DNA of 64,000 nucleotides from Lunularia cruciata. Taxonomy: Eukaryota; Streptophyta; Marchantiopsida; Lunulariales; Lunulariaceae. The translations under genes and the position numbers were made by a program. Below are positions 25,561 to 37,444 of the stretch, one piece after another (position 1 is the first letter of the stretch; every line of letters starts with the position of its first letter). The DNA is taken from NCBI GenBank assembly GCA_948567375.1, contig OX419755.1, positions 70,250,944 through 70,314,943 of the forward strand. The letters run 5' to 3'. Below the pieces are notes generated by a model. It made no database searches. It was given only the letters and a program-made list of their open reading frames with translations, and was not told where the DNA came from.

Positions 25561-26775
25561 AGGGTAAATGCCTCCAAGAGTACAAAGAGAAGTACCATAA
25601 CAAAAGTGCAAGACATTGTAACAAACACAAAAGAGAGAAATGAGAAAGATAGAAAACACAAAAAAAGAAGTAGATAAGGGATGTATAATACTTTGAGGAC
25701 AAGAGAAGAGGAAAAACATAGATTTCACACTCAATCCTCTGATGCCCAAAGAGTACCTTCTCTTTATTATATAAACAAGGAGGATCTCCTCCAAGGAAGC
25801 TCCACCATAGGATTAAGCACATAGATAGGTGACATGTCAAAAGCTCCACCCTTGGATTACCCACTTGGATGGGTGACATGTCGGTCTTGGTCCTATCTAG
25901 TTGGTCAAACAAGCTTTGACCGGAGGGAATTTTTTAGGGAATCTTCTTGTAGGAATCTTAGAATCATGTGGGTGAGGTACCATTGGAAAGCTCTTGACAA
26001 GACAAACCAGAGGGGAGGGAAGGCCAGCCTTTCCTTTTTTTGGAAGGGAGGATATGCATATTTTTGAGGCCTAAGTCATCCGATTAGGCCTCCAAATTTC
26101 CTTCAAAGATTTCAGGCATATTTTGGTTCCTACTCTATTAGTAGAAGTCCCCTTTTGGTGATACTTCTTTCTGATCTATTTAGTCTTTCAAGTCTATTTT
26201 TGTTTTTGCCCTATTAGTAGAAGTACTCTTTTGGTGAAACTTCTATCTGATGTATTTTTTCCATCATGTATAATATCATTCCAAATGTTACCAAACCAAA
26301 TTTCACATCTAGATCATATGGCTAGCTCTTGGTATTACAAGATGTAAGAGGGGTTTATCTTCCACCACTAGAGAGGCCTCTCTACCACCAAGGTCTGATC
26401 CACATGTAGGTCCAAATGCTTGTCCATGCTAATAGTGCTCAACTCCAAATCCCCACTCCAATCATTGTGTCAATGAAGACTACAAAGGTAGGTCCTACCT
26501 GCATCCTGGACCTTGTGTTTGCCCTTATAAAGCTCCTCAAAGTAGAAGAAGACTAAATAGTGGTAACATTGGTATAGCAGGAAGAGGATGGCCATACCTC
26601 ACAGATAAAACCACCAATCTTGCTCTAATCTCCAAGACATTGCTTTGGAATCCTGAATTTGCATGGGAAAATCTTTAATCCCTAGAGAAACCTCAATGTG
26701 ACCTATAATCTCTAATAGAATCTTGAAATCTATAAAATACCCCAAGTATGCTAACTTTGGAGTGTATAATGCAGA
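25561..26775. other. Non-coding DNA with two short tandem duplications
   Basis: No recognisable gene. It contains a duplicated GGTGACATGTC-bearing unit (25809-25838 and 25855-25884) and a duplicated 46-bp unit (26135-26180 and 26211-26256). A plus frame at 25834-26067 does not resemble a known protein. It probably belongs to decayed transposon DNA. Confidence 0.4.
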
Positions 26776-26779
26776 TATA

Positions 26780-29185
26780 AAGTAATATTTTGTTCAAGCT
26801 ACTCCATATGACATGTTTTGCCATAGGATATCACAAAGTCCACTTGATTACAACGGTGTAGGACATTAGGTCAGGCAGGAGAGTTTAGTAGAGCAATACA
26901 AGCGCTACACCCTTTGTCTATGGCTAGTCATATGGATGAGACTATCTTTTCCCTATGCTCACTACATCCTATGGCAGGAGAAGGATTACCATTAGAGGTC
27001 TTAATTATCAATCTGAGTATCCTTTATGTCTTGATAGGTTTCTTTTTGCACAAGCATTGTGCACTATTCCTTGCCTTTCCTCATGAGGCTTGTCAGAGGT
27101 GGTATATGAGCATCTTAGAGATTGCTTTCATGTAGATGATCCTCTTAGTGGTTTATCAAGTTGTTTCTGGTGGCTATAATAGTAGCAAGAGGTAACATTC
27201 CTATGTCTGTTAGTCTAATATTAGATGCTAGTTGACTTCTCATGACAGAGAGGGACACGGGGAGCATTAGACCAATTGTTATTGGAGAGATCTTTTTTTG
27301 TTTGGTCAACCACCCTATTTTTGTTTAGCATTGTTCTCACTTCCAATAGCACTCCAATCCACATCAATTTGGAGTAGCTACACCTGGAGGATGTGAAGCT
27401 ATATCTTTAGGTATTAAGGCACTCCTAGATATCTATCCAGAGTAGGTCATCTTATAGGTGGATGTTTAGAACACTTTTAATAATGTATCATGAGCATCCA
27501 TCTTTAGAGAGCTTAGGGAGGTTGGTGGATCCTTGGCAAGTCTTATTCCTTTTGTGTTGTCTTCTTATGGCTCTCTTGCTTCCCTTTACTACTAGCACGG
27601 TTATTCAAAAGAAGGAGTCAATGTCTTGGAGTTAGCTATTGGTACATATTAGGGAGATCCTTTAAGGAGATCCTTATTTGCCATGGCTCACTTTAGAGCT
27701 CTCTTATCTACTACTTTGGCCATGCCAAGTTGTGTGTTTCCCTCCTTGGCAGATGATACACATATTGTGGGCCCTATAGATCAGATTAGGCAGGCCTTTG
27801 AACACTTGACTACCGAGCTACATCTAGTATGCTTGAGAGTCAAGGTGTCAAAGTATAAGACATGGTACCCTTGAGCTTTGAGCAGTTATCCCTCCCCACC
27901 TTGAGCTTCCAAAGGGGTGTGTAACATCTACAAATGGACTACATGTTCTTGGAGTGCCAATAGGATCCAAGGATTGTCACACGCTTCTTAAATGTTGCCT
28001 TTGCAAAGGATGTTCTCCATGTGGATAACCTTCCGTTACTAGGAGAGCATGTAGGTGGCATTTGGTATACTTTCCTCTAGTATTGCTCGTCAGACAACTT
28101 ACATATTTTGCAATGTTCCCCCTCCTTGACCTTCTTATCACATGTGAGAGCCTTTGATAGGAAGATTATAGGAATCTTTGGTGATATTATTGGACCAAGG
28201 ACATTTGAGTGTGTGATAGGAGATTTGGCACATAGACAGACTTCTCTACCAATCTCGTGTGAAGGGGTGGGCTTTCTATCTTTGGACAAGATGACACCTA
28301 TAGCATTCTTGGGTAGTTGGGTTCTCTCAACACCCCTACTTTCCTCTCATTTTGTGGTTGCTAATAGGCCAATTTTGGATACTTATGTGACAAATATGGA
28401 AGAAGGATCACTTTCTCTCCAGATATTATTGCAGCAAACAAGAGATAGTCTATCTTCACGAGTATGCAAGTACCTTCTATCTTTTGCTTCACTATCGTTA
28501 AATTGGACTAGAGGTTTATAATCTTCCTTGATGGAGTGATAGTGTCAGCATATGCTACATTCTCTCTTAGTTGACTCATTCATTCCTCATGCTACTAGAG
28601 CATGTCTTTGCTCTTGCTCTGACAAGGATGTAGGCTCTTGGATCTTAGCTTGATCTTGCATTAAGGCATTCTGACTAGCTCGAGCTACTTTCTCTATAGT
28701 GATGAGGTTTTGTCTAGGTTTGGTCCACCCATCTACATATTCATTACTCACTTGTGAGTGTGGTTCTACACTAGATACAACATCGGTCCATATGATATGT
28801 TGCCCTTTTGGAGGATAGAGGATAACTACTCATGATGCTATTAAGGACATAGTGTTTGCTATGGCACGAGAGAGTGGATATTTGGCTTGGAAGGAGCGTT
28901 CATATGCTTTGTAGACAACACATATCAAGGCATACTTATTCTTGGTCCAAGTTGATCAGTTGACAGTAATGAATGTCATGGTTACGGACCCTACGCATAA
29001 CACAATTTTGGAAGGAGTGATTACCCATCCCTCTAGATGGGCAATGAATGCAGCAGTAGCTTGCAAGGTCTCCAAGTATAGGGGTCTGCAGCAAGGTCAC
29101 CTCTCTATTCCTCTCTAGCCTTGGATTTATATGGAGCAATGGACATGGCGTTCTACACATTTGTCAAGGAGTGCAGGTAAAAAGT
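26780..29185 (+). mobile_element. LINE copy C, 3'-truncated, RT and endonuclease-like region
   Basis: Runs parallel to copy E from the region before the RT to just after the endonuclease-like block. The RT core ADDTHIVG is readable (codons for ADD at 27749-27757), followed by LTTELHLV and a GVPIGS-like thumb. At 28680-29090 are the CCHC-like finger (CECGSTLD ... H ... C), the block ARESGY, a V-T-D-P ... VITHP segment and CKVSKYRG. Frames are broken at many points. The copy ends near 29185, before the usual 3' tail, so it is truncated or deleted at its 3' end. Confidence 0.7.
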
Positions 29186-31440
29186 TTCAGGCCTTCTTTG
29201 CCCTAATAACATCATATTTCAATTCTCTTTCCCCAAATGTCCCACCAATGTCAATTTAGCATTATTTCCTTAATCAGTCTAGTTTACTTTAGGAATGCAA
29301 TATTTTATCTCCCGTGTCATTACAAGCTTCTAAATCCTCCTAAATCCATCACAAACAGGACTGACATTTCTCACCTGGATAAACTTCCCGCTCATTCGCC
29401 AAAACTTTTCAATAAACCTCTGATGCCTTTCATAAAAGTCATCTCCCGGAGCTACAGTTGCCTTCTATAAATATGTGGGTCTTCACTATAATATTCCCTC
29501 ATAACTGCCCTTATATATTATACCTTGTACTATTATATGTAACACTTTCCAACAATTTTCTATGGCTCATAGTGGCTGTGATAGGAACCTAAAATATCTT
29601 TGATCCAAAGCATGTGCCATAGGTAGCTTAATGTTTATCGCAGAACATGCCCCACTTGTGCAGATCTTAGTAAAGCACTGTGGGGATTCAATCTACAATT
29701 ACCATACGTCTTTTCTCATAAAGGACTATATTGACATCCATAACTTTAGGACAAGAATGGTCAATTCATGGAAACCTTGCTAGAAAGGCTAGAAACATAC
29801 TCATAGATCTTGAGTTCGTTCACGTTCTATTTCAAGACTGGTTCAGTACGTCGTCATCAAGTGATTGCGTATACCTTAACCATTATCTGGATGTGAAGTC
29901 ATGTTCACATGGAAATTTGCGTACGGCTTACGCTGCTGCCTCCCTCCGTATGCTGCCCCTACGCGGTCGCCCTTGTTTCATTTCCTTTCCGTTGATGACG
30001 TACACTCAAAATTCAAAACGCAGCCGCACGTCACGAATGAACCTCCGTTGCGGTCTGTAAGCTTCCGCTTTGAACCCGCGCCGGTTTTTCCAGTTTTGCG
30101 CAGTGAGTAAAACGTGAACCGGTCATCGTGGCTTGCGTTTCCCGTTTTGATTCATTTGTAGGTTAACTGAATGGGAAAAAGTTCATTGAGTTACCATGCA
30201 ATTCAAAATTAGAGATGTTGTTATGAGATTCATCTTGAGCATGAGATAATTTATAATTTGGAATTAGGTTGTATTGTCAGTATTTTAGCTCGGGTTGAAG
30301 TCTGGCGGTCATTCGTGGATATGGATCCTTCGTCCTTCAATTTGCTTCAATTTCAACCATTGCTTGAGAGTTTAATTTAACTAGTTTTACCAAATGGTTC
30401 ACCAGTAATAAAAATCGTGCATGGATAACCGACGTGGTTGTAATTTATGCATGGTTCTCCCCGGGAATAGCAAATAATCATATTAACTCTGCAATCTACT
30501 TCCATTGCAGAAGATGTTCGGTTTAGATATCCTGTCGATGAATGAGCTCTAAATGGTCTATCCTGTGATCCCCTAAAATCACATTCTCAGCAAATGAATG
30601 AAACCGATTAACGCCCGTGACTTTCTATATCGTGTCTGCACATTTTTAGGTCACGCGAGTACAATCTCTTCTGCTTTTTCGTCTCGTCATGCTGAGGGGA
30701 AATGGCAGCAGCAGCAGCGTCATGAGCGTCCCTCATAACCCTCGGAGACGACCGGCGAATTGAGTAATATCAACCGGGATTGTAAGTGAAGACGCCGGTC
30801 ACGGAGCGAAGATTGCCAGGCGAGAGCTCGGAGTGAGCCGAACATATGGAACATCCGGGTGTATGGTCCCCGAGAATCGACTAAACCTTTTGTAATGACC
30901 GATAGCTCGCGGTGGCGTTGTCGTTGCCGTGGATAGTCTCGATTGTCCCCGCTAACTCGAGAAATGTTCCATGACCTGGTGGTACGTGCGGTTCACTGGA
31001 GCTGAACTCGGAATAGCCAGTTCGTTTGCGCGCCGCATTCCGTTTGCGATCGTGTTTACGTCGTCTTGTTTGTTGAGACGGAAAGTTGCCGCAGCCTTTT
31101 GAGTAGAGGCCAGCGAACTGGGGACAAGGGTTGCCCCAGAGATTTCTCCTGTCTAAACATAGGGGTAAAGCTAGCTGCCAAACGTGCAAAGTGTATGCTT
31201 CCGCACATAACGCGACACACGCAGCGGAGGATAACAAGAAAGATAAAGCCGAACAAGGATAAAACTTCAGAGCTAAATTAATTTAGCTGTGCTTAAGTTA
31301 AGCACGCGGTGTAACTACAGTACTGTAAATGCACGAATCAGAGGTTTTTTACTAGGCATGTTACCTTTCTGTTTCATTCTGTAAGGTAAGGTGGAGCGAG
31401 TAATGACCCAGTACCTCGATGCAAGATTAAATAAAGTAAA
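29186..31440. other. Intergenic DNA, partly CG-retaining; no gene recognised
   Basis: The 30.6-31.3 kb stretch is GC-richer and keeps CG dinucleotides, like the genic parts of the window. A minus-strand open frame (about 30881-31237) lacks an ATG: it can only be opened with a TTG, and a stop lies upstream before any ATG. It could be an exon of an unrecognised gene or a non-coding transcript. I see no domain. Confidence 0.4.
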
Positions 31441-31995
31441 TATAAAGGCTGTCAAACTTAGGGAATCCAGTTTGTAACACTATCTCGAAATTGTTTCCAA
31501 CGCGAAAAGCAACTGGTTGTGGAAAACTGTAGGAGTAACTGCTGTGAGTAATGTCATCATCTAGAAAAATACAAGAGAAAATGGTAACCGCGTAGAAGAC
31601 AGGAAGGAGAGGAAGATCTCATCAAGCCGTATAACGATGAGACAAAAGACAAAAGAAATAAAATGGTGCTAAGCACCAAATAGCACCTAAGATAAAAATA
31701 AAGAGTAACAAAAAAAATTACGACGATAATCTAACCATGTATCCTGATTTCAAATTTCCAAAAGTTGAAATTACTTCTTCGCACTTATAGTCAGCTAAAA
31801 GTTTGGAGATGAGATCAAAGACATTCGATATTGCATCGAATTTTTACAACTCATTGAGTAACTGAATTGACTTAACGTTCTTTGACGACCTTCAGCTTTG
31901 AATCATCATCGATCTTTTTGTCTCCACTGTGATGTCACTCTTGGAAGGAAAATAGCATTTACAGGCGTTATATTTTGGATTCTGTACAAACCACT
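31440..31995. repeat. Degenerate tandem duplication, unit 1
   Basis: Shares a series of collinear blocks with 32275-32625: GAATCCAGTTTGTAACA, TTCGCAC ... TCAGCT, GAGATCAAA, ATATTGCATC, and TTTTGGATTCTGTAC. Unit 1 is longer because a LINE tail fragment (31577-31698) was inserted in it. Confidence 0.6.
31577..31698 (-). mobile_element. LINE tail fragment with an internal deletion
   Basis: Minus-strand LINE 3' end (GTAACCGCGTAGAA through AAAATGGTGCTAAGCACC) joined to a block (GCACCTAAGATA) that in other copies lies further upstream, so the segment between is deleted. Flanks GAAAAATACAAGAG and AAAAATAAAGAG look like a mutated target duplication. The corresponding position in tandem unit 2 has no insertion. 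Confidence 0.55.
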
Positions 31996-32274
31996 CATTC
32001 AACATTTAGTCATTTCGAGGATAATTAATGGCTTGTAAGAATGACTCACTCTCCACCCTTTAAGTATCAGTATGTGTGACCGAATATATTAAAAATCGAC
32101 TGTGTTTGAGTCACACTCGCTCGCTCCGATGAGATTCGCTTAAGAGTACTATTCAGCAACAATGATTGAGTTGCGGTGGCTACAAAACCTTGACCAGGTG
32201 GCCTTATAAAAAAATTGCGAGATAGAGTATCATTTCTAGAGACATGAATGCGCTCGTGGTTCTAAGAAGGTCCA

Positions 32275-32625
32275 AATTTTCATGATCCAGCTACCTTTAA
32301 CTGAGAAATCCAGTTTATAACAATATCTTGATTTCTTTTTCCATTGCTGCGAATGATGTCAGATCAACGATATATACTGATCTTAACTTTCCAAGATCTG
32401 AAAGTATTTCGCACGTGTCTTCAGCTTACATTATTGTTTAAAACGTTGGAGGAGAGATCAAAAATATACAATATTGCATCAATACTTTACAAGTCATCGA
32501 GCAAACGAAATAATTGACGTTGATTAACTTTATCTAGATCTCATAGTCGTATTGTTTTTTCTCGATGATGATGCCACTCCCGAACGGAAAATAAACTTTT
32601 ATTTATGACATTTTGGATTCCGTAC
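32275..32625. repeat. Degenerate tandem duplication, unit 2
   Basis: Collinear with unit 1 (31440-31995), with many substitutions. It includes GAAATCCAGTTTATAACA, TCAGCTTACATT, GAGAGATCAAAAATA, and CATTTTGGATTCCGTAC. A further LINE tail begins just past its right end. Confidence 0.6.
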
Positions 32626-32631
32626 TTATCT

Positions 32632-32766
32632 ACCGATAGGGCAGATTTCTCGTATCGATACTATTGAGGCCCCTTTCTACCTCGTTGGTCTCTCCCTTGT
32701 TCGGCTTGATGGGGTCTTCCCATCCTTCTATGTGTTCTTGTGTTCTATGTGGTCGCCATTTTGCTA
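32632..32766 (+). mobile_element. LINE 3'-tail fragment (copy F)
   Basis: Carries the LINE 3' end in plus orientation: GGGCAGATTTCTCGTATCG, TCTCCCTTGTTCGGCTTG, and GTGGTCGCC. It is retained from about 135 bp of the 3' terminus. Possible flanking similarity (TATCTA on both sides) is too short to call. Confidence 0.6.
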
Positions 32767-33486
32767 TCTATCTAACAACATAGTTATGCTTGCAAGGCAG
32801 TTTGAGCACAGAATCTTTTGTTCAAAACAATGGTCTATATATTGCTTCTTTTTAACGTTGGTGCCAAGAGTTCTGATTACCGGACCATACAGTAAGGAGA
32901 TCGACGTGATTGGTTGGAACTGCACTTGAGATTCTGTAAGCACGACGGATTCTTTCAACAATATTTCTCTAAATCCCGTTTTCTACATACCTTCCATTTT
33001 ATTTCTCTAAGTAAATTTGTCACTAGCTGATCATGTGTATGCGTGTCAATTATCTAATCTGCAGCTTTTTAGGATTATTGAGTAGTTTCATACTTGAGTT
33101 TAGTGAACATAACATGTGGAAATCATCAGGCCCAATTTTCAAAATATTACTTCGATTCGCCGAACAGTTAATTTAGGAATGGCGCATGAGGAATTCAGCT
33201 GTGCCGAGCGCTTGCTCAGCGTGTAACGATTTCTCATTCATAGTATCAAGAATTCTTGGAAACCCATGTTAAATAAAGGTATGAGCAGTACCAGAAGAGT
33301 GATGTGGGTTAGTTTCCATATTTGTTAGATTTATTTCGATCGTCGACTTGAGTTATAAACATTATCCTCAAATACGTTATAAGGTAATGATTCCTGTCGA
33401 ACCATACCTGAATGATTATTCATACACTGGAGATCAGTATTTTGTACCTTGTGGCTTATTCTTCTAAAATAAAATTCATAGACGGT

Positions 33487-33500
33487 GATCATGATAAGGA
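33487..33500. repeat. 14-bp target duplication, left copy (LINE D)
   Basis: GATCATGATAAGGA is repeated exactly at 33929-33942. Confidence 0.75.
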
Positions 33501-33928
33501 GAAAAAGGCAACCGCGTAGGAAAAATGAAGGATGGGAAGACTCCGTCAAGCCGTACAAGGGAGAGACAAAAAAGGTAACATGGGGCTAAGCCCCAATAGA
33601 GTCTGTATGAGAAATCTGCCCTACCGCACCTAAGATATCCGAGCTATGCAAATCGTACGGTCTACACACAACTAGAGCGTCCGAAGAAACATCACCTAAT
33701 GTGATTGCTCTCCTATGGATTGCACCAGCCATTGCACTCTGTAGAGCAATGGACACACGCTGTCTAAAGTAAACTACAAAGTATGAAGGTGAGAGTGGTA
33801 CCCCTGACGCCTAACATGATAAGCTCTTGCGCACTCCCTGCCAAATGCCGTGTCCATCGCTCCATATAACTCCAAGGCTAGAAGAACAAAGAGGAAGGAC
33901 ATTTAGATATGATAAGGAAGAACATAAA
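33501..33928 (-). mobile_element. 5'-truncated LINE insertion (copy D)
   Basis: About 400 bp of the LINE 3' end on the minus strand, closely similar to 55785-56170. It is flanked by an exact 14-bp direct repeat. At the 5' junction (33899-33928) about 30 bp of non-LINE DNA repeats target-like sequence (ATATGATAAGGAAGAACAT). There is no poly(A) or poly(T) tail. It keeps more CG dinucleotides than copies A and C, which suggests it is younger. Confidence 0.75.
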
Positions 33929-33942
33929 GATCATGATAAGGA
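33929..33942. repeat. 14-bp target duplication, right copy (LINE D)
   Basis: Exact second copy of 33487-33500. Confidence 0.75.
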
Positions 33943-36540
33943 AGAACATTATGTTTTATAACCCCTTGCTAATTCCCATCGGTCCTTATAGCAAAGACAG
34001 TCGAGTGATTGGACGTTAAACTTTCAACGTCTTAAACGTAAACTTGAACTTTTTTACTTTTACTTAAGGACGATTGACGTCAAATTGCTTGAACTCTGCA
34101 AATGTACTTCACTTCAAGTCGAAGTTGGTGGCATTTCAACATCAACAGCACGAATGTATGAGAATTCTCTGGGACAACAGTTGACCATAATCGATCGTGA
34201 TTACCCTCGAGGATCATTGTGAAAACCTTGACTTCTCTTGCATCAATGCTCGCCCAATAATGCACCACAGGAGGAAATTGTTGATTTGGACTTCTGGATC
34301 ACGTTCGATCTTCGCTCAAGATCATTGTCCGTCCATTCGTACAGCGACAACTACTTGCTCCAATTGCTCTCTTGTCCGTTTCACTCCGCATCCACTTGCA
34401 TGCAGTTTAATATCCATGCTGCGACAAGATCCTCGGAGGCAATGCGCCGCTAGCCTTGGGAAGGTTTTGATGATGGATACGGATACAGTACTGGGTGCCG
34501 CCAACTCTTTCTTGTAATCTTGCACTAGTATATTAGGTAGGAATCAAAGACGTAACTTAGTAGACGAAACTAAACCTTTTGGGTTTAGATGGTGCGACTC
34601 GATCTCTGACTTTAGTGTCTTATCCACATTATTTAATTGACAACACAGAAGATGATCCATTCTGCCTGGAGACGTAAGCTACATGCGATTTCTCGGAACA
34701 GGATCAGAAATTGTCCAGTCTGGCGCACGTGGAAGGGTGTGAATCCTCGGAGGGTGGGAATATTGACTGTCCGATTGAGATTATAAGTACGCAAATACGT
34801 CAAATTTTTCCTTCCGTATAACGATACTGATGCATGTGATGATAATGTGAGTCTGTTTCTAATTCGGTTGATTTTGTCAGCGAGCGCATTGAAGAGCACA
34901 AGATTGTTTGCGCCAAATTCATGTCAGTGTCATGGTTTGTGGTCTCTGATCTTAGAGTGTCCGGCATCTCATCCATGTGATTTCGACCTTCCGAGGTGTT
35001 CCAACAAGATTCAAATTGACTTCGGAGTGTTGTTGTGATTGAGGCTGATTTTCCTGTGGACTTGTGGTGCGGTAAAGGGGAAGTTTGAGGTTATAGGCTG
35101 GTTTTGCACTACAAGACACGGAATTAAATGAGAGTCCGTAAGAGGAGGTTCAAGTCAAAGTGGTCTTGGGAGATACTATAAGTGCTAAACTAGGCCTGCT
35201 GCTTTGAGTGCTGTATTAGCTTTCTGGCTCTTTCCTGAAGTCACGTCGCTTTTTTCACCAGGTGGATTTCTGTCGAAGCCTGTTGCTCCTACATAGCGGT
35301 AGATAATGTATGAGAATGTCTTTGCTGACTTTGAATTCATAGACTCTTTGGCGACCTTGAGGTGAAGAATTTCGCAACGTCTGTCGTAACCGATTAGTGC
35401 AAGATGGCAATTATCGGGACATCTCTTCAAAGGTACTAAGCTCGATGGTTTTCCTTGACTTCTTGTAGGGATTCTTACATCCAATCACATCGGTTATTCG
35501 TCTCCGGTCTCTCCTTCTTCGAAATTAATAATTTGGACAGCTGAGGAATGTTTCTTAGTCAGGATTTCCATCTAGTGGATCTGTGAATCTTGGTGTGCCT
35601 GTGTATGCGGGTTCCTGCCTCATCCTCTCATACGGATGGTAGTTGGTTCAACATGTAATCTTATCGCGAATTAAGCCCAAGCCAGGAATAAGGAGCTACC
35701 GGCGATATCGATTCACCCTGTCTAACGTGAAATGCCCGTGATTCAGTATTACAAATTGTGAATTTCATATACTGGTTTTCAAATGAAAGATGTGGTAGCT
35801 TCTTATCGGCTGATAGTATACTCGCATCTAGCTACAAACCGAGTTACGACTCAATCGCGGGCCGATATCAAGCTTGCGTTGCATATGACTAACAACATGG
35901 CTAGAGGAATCATTCCTTTCTTAATCATAGGAATCGTTCCTCTCCCCTGCAGTTATGGATTTTGATCATCTCGGTCCATTTGGAGGAAACAACCAGTTTC
36001 TGTAGAATTCCAGAATGAACCAGTTTCTGACTAACTCATACACGTAGTGCGCAGGACAACTTCATCGTGGAGAACATTGTCGCAACAATCAGCGGCGATC
36101 ACGACAGCAATTAGACATATGCACTCTTCGGATTCTGTTGTCAATAAAAAGTAAGAATATGCAATGTCAAATCTCCTAAAGTTCTTTCCAGATAACCCCT
36201 GTAACGGCCGACTCGTTTCGCGTCCGATGTTTAACCATACTCGTATTTATTCTATTTACAAACTGCTATGCTATGCACCTCTCCGTCTCAAGAATAGGAA
36301 TCCGAAATTCGAGCCTCTACGTTTCAGTATTCAGCAATTCATACGCTTGTTATAGTGTGTTGGCAAATAGCTTCGGTTTCGCAGGAACGTTTTCAAGTAT
36401 CCTACTACTACAGAAACAGAGATCTTCTGTGTGTTGGAGATCCTGATTGTGGATAGAATCGGCTTTCTTTTCTCTCCTCCCTTGTGGCATCGGTGTGAGA
36501 TCTGACGCGCGTCATAACAAAATCATGGCTTGAATGTTAC
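33943..36540. other. Intergenic DNA, no gene recognised
   Basis: Moderate-GC DNA with short frames on both strands (for example 34197-34517 plus, 34633-34899 minus and 35185-35484 minus). None has a domain I recognise. A first exon for the SDR gene downstream should lie in the right-hand part, but I could not identify a convincing ATG with a GT donor. Confidence 0.4.
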
Positions 36541-36543
36541 CAG

Positions 36544-37360
36544 ATTGGAGGGGAAAGTAGCAATTATTACAGGAGCAGCAGGCAGTATAGGCAGCGTGAC
36601 AAGCGAATTATTTGCAGCTCATGGAGCTCACGTAATCATAGCAGACATCGACAATAAGCAGGGCGAAAAATTAGCCCAGAAAATCGGTTCCTCTGCAGTC
36701 TACAAACATACTGATGTCAGCAGCGAAGAAAGTATAGCATCTACAGTCGACTTTGCCGTGAAGGAGTTTGGAAAGCTTGACATCATGTATAACAATGCCG
36801 GCGTCGTTACGGCTCTAGATACTTTCCAAACTCTTGACATGGAGCAATACGACCGCTATACGTCCATCATGGTGCGTGCCGTTGTGTGTGGAATCAAGCA
36901 TGCTGCCCGGGTGATGGCTCCCCGAAAGCGAGGAGTGATACTTACTACTTCAAGCACAGCATCCGTATCGACTGGTGCCACCATACCACTAATCTACAAT
37001 ATCAACAAACAGAATCTTCCGGGGCTAACCAAGATTGCTGCCTTTCACCTGGCAAGAGATGGGATTCGGGTTAATGCCATCGCTCCCCACGGCATACCTA
37101 ATAAATTGGTCGTCGATTGGATGATTCACCTTGGGTGGAACACTGACTTTGAAACTGTCTCGGCCGGCTTCAAGAGAGCATCGCCACTCAAAGACAGGCA
37201 TTGCACGGCCGAAGATATAGCCAAAGGAGCGCTGTTTCTGTGCAGCGATGATTCTTCATACATCAGTGGGCAAAATCTAGTAGTTGATGCAGGCTTCTGC
37301 AACTCAATTGTATATGATCCTTTGGACATGGGAGATCCATTCAAGGATTCCACGCAATGA
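36544..37360 (+). CDS. Short-chain dehydrogenase/reductase, SDR110C-like; first exon not found
   Basis: NAD(P)-dependent oxidoreductase of the classical SDR family, closest in layout to plant secoisolariciresinol/xanthoxin dehydrogenase-like enzymes; the substrate is unknown. Seen in order: LEGKVAIITG, a glycine-rich loop TGAAGSIG, ADIDNKQGEKLAQ (an acidic residue favouring NAD), YNNAGV, a serine-rich strand (TTSSTAS), the catalytic pair YNINK, GIRVNAIAPHG and the C-terminal YISGQNLVVDAGF. The reading frame is open without introns for about 272 residues to the TGA at 37358. There is no in-frame ATG: an upstream TAA (36515) is followed only by a TTG. A splice acceptor (TTACCAG, AG at 36542-36543) would join AG|A to an upstream exon, and related genes have an early intron. 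The glycine loop has Ser where TGxxxGxG expects the second Gly, so activity is uncertain. Confidence 0.85.
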
Positions 37361-37365
37361 AAAAA

Positions 37366-37444
37366 AATCATAATCAGGTGCTCATTTCATTATTACGTGC
37401 CATAGAAACAATCATAACCAGGTGCTCATTTCATTATTATGTGC
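37366..37444. repeat. 35-bp tandem duplication after the SDR stop codon
   Basis: Two near-identical 35-bp copies (37366-37400 and 37410-37444) starting AATCATAA and ending TTATTAYGTGC, separated by 9 bp, with two differences. It lies in the presumed 3' UTR, five bases after the stop. Confidence 0.85.

Noticed and set aside
36530-36543. TTG or the nearby ATG GCT as the SDR start
   Set aside because: TTG is not a usual eukaryotic start; ATG at 36525 is followed at once by TGA; the splice acceptor at 36542-36543 explains the exon edge better.
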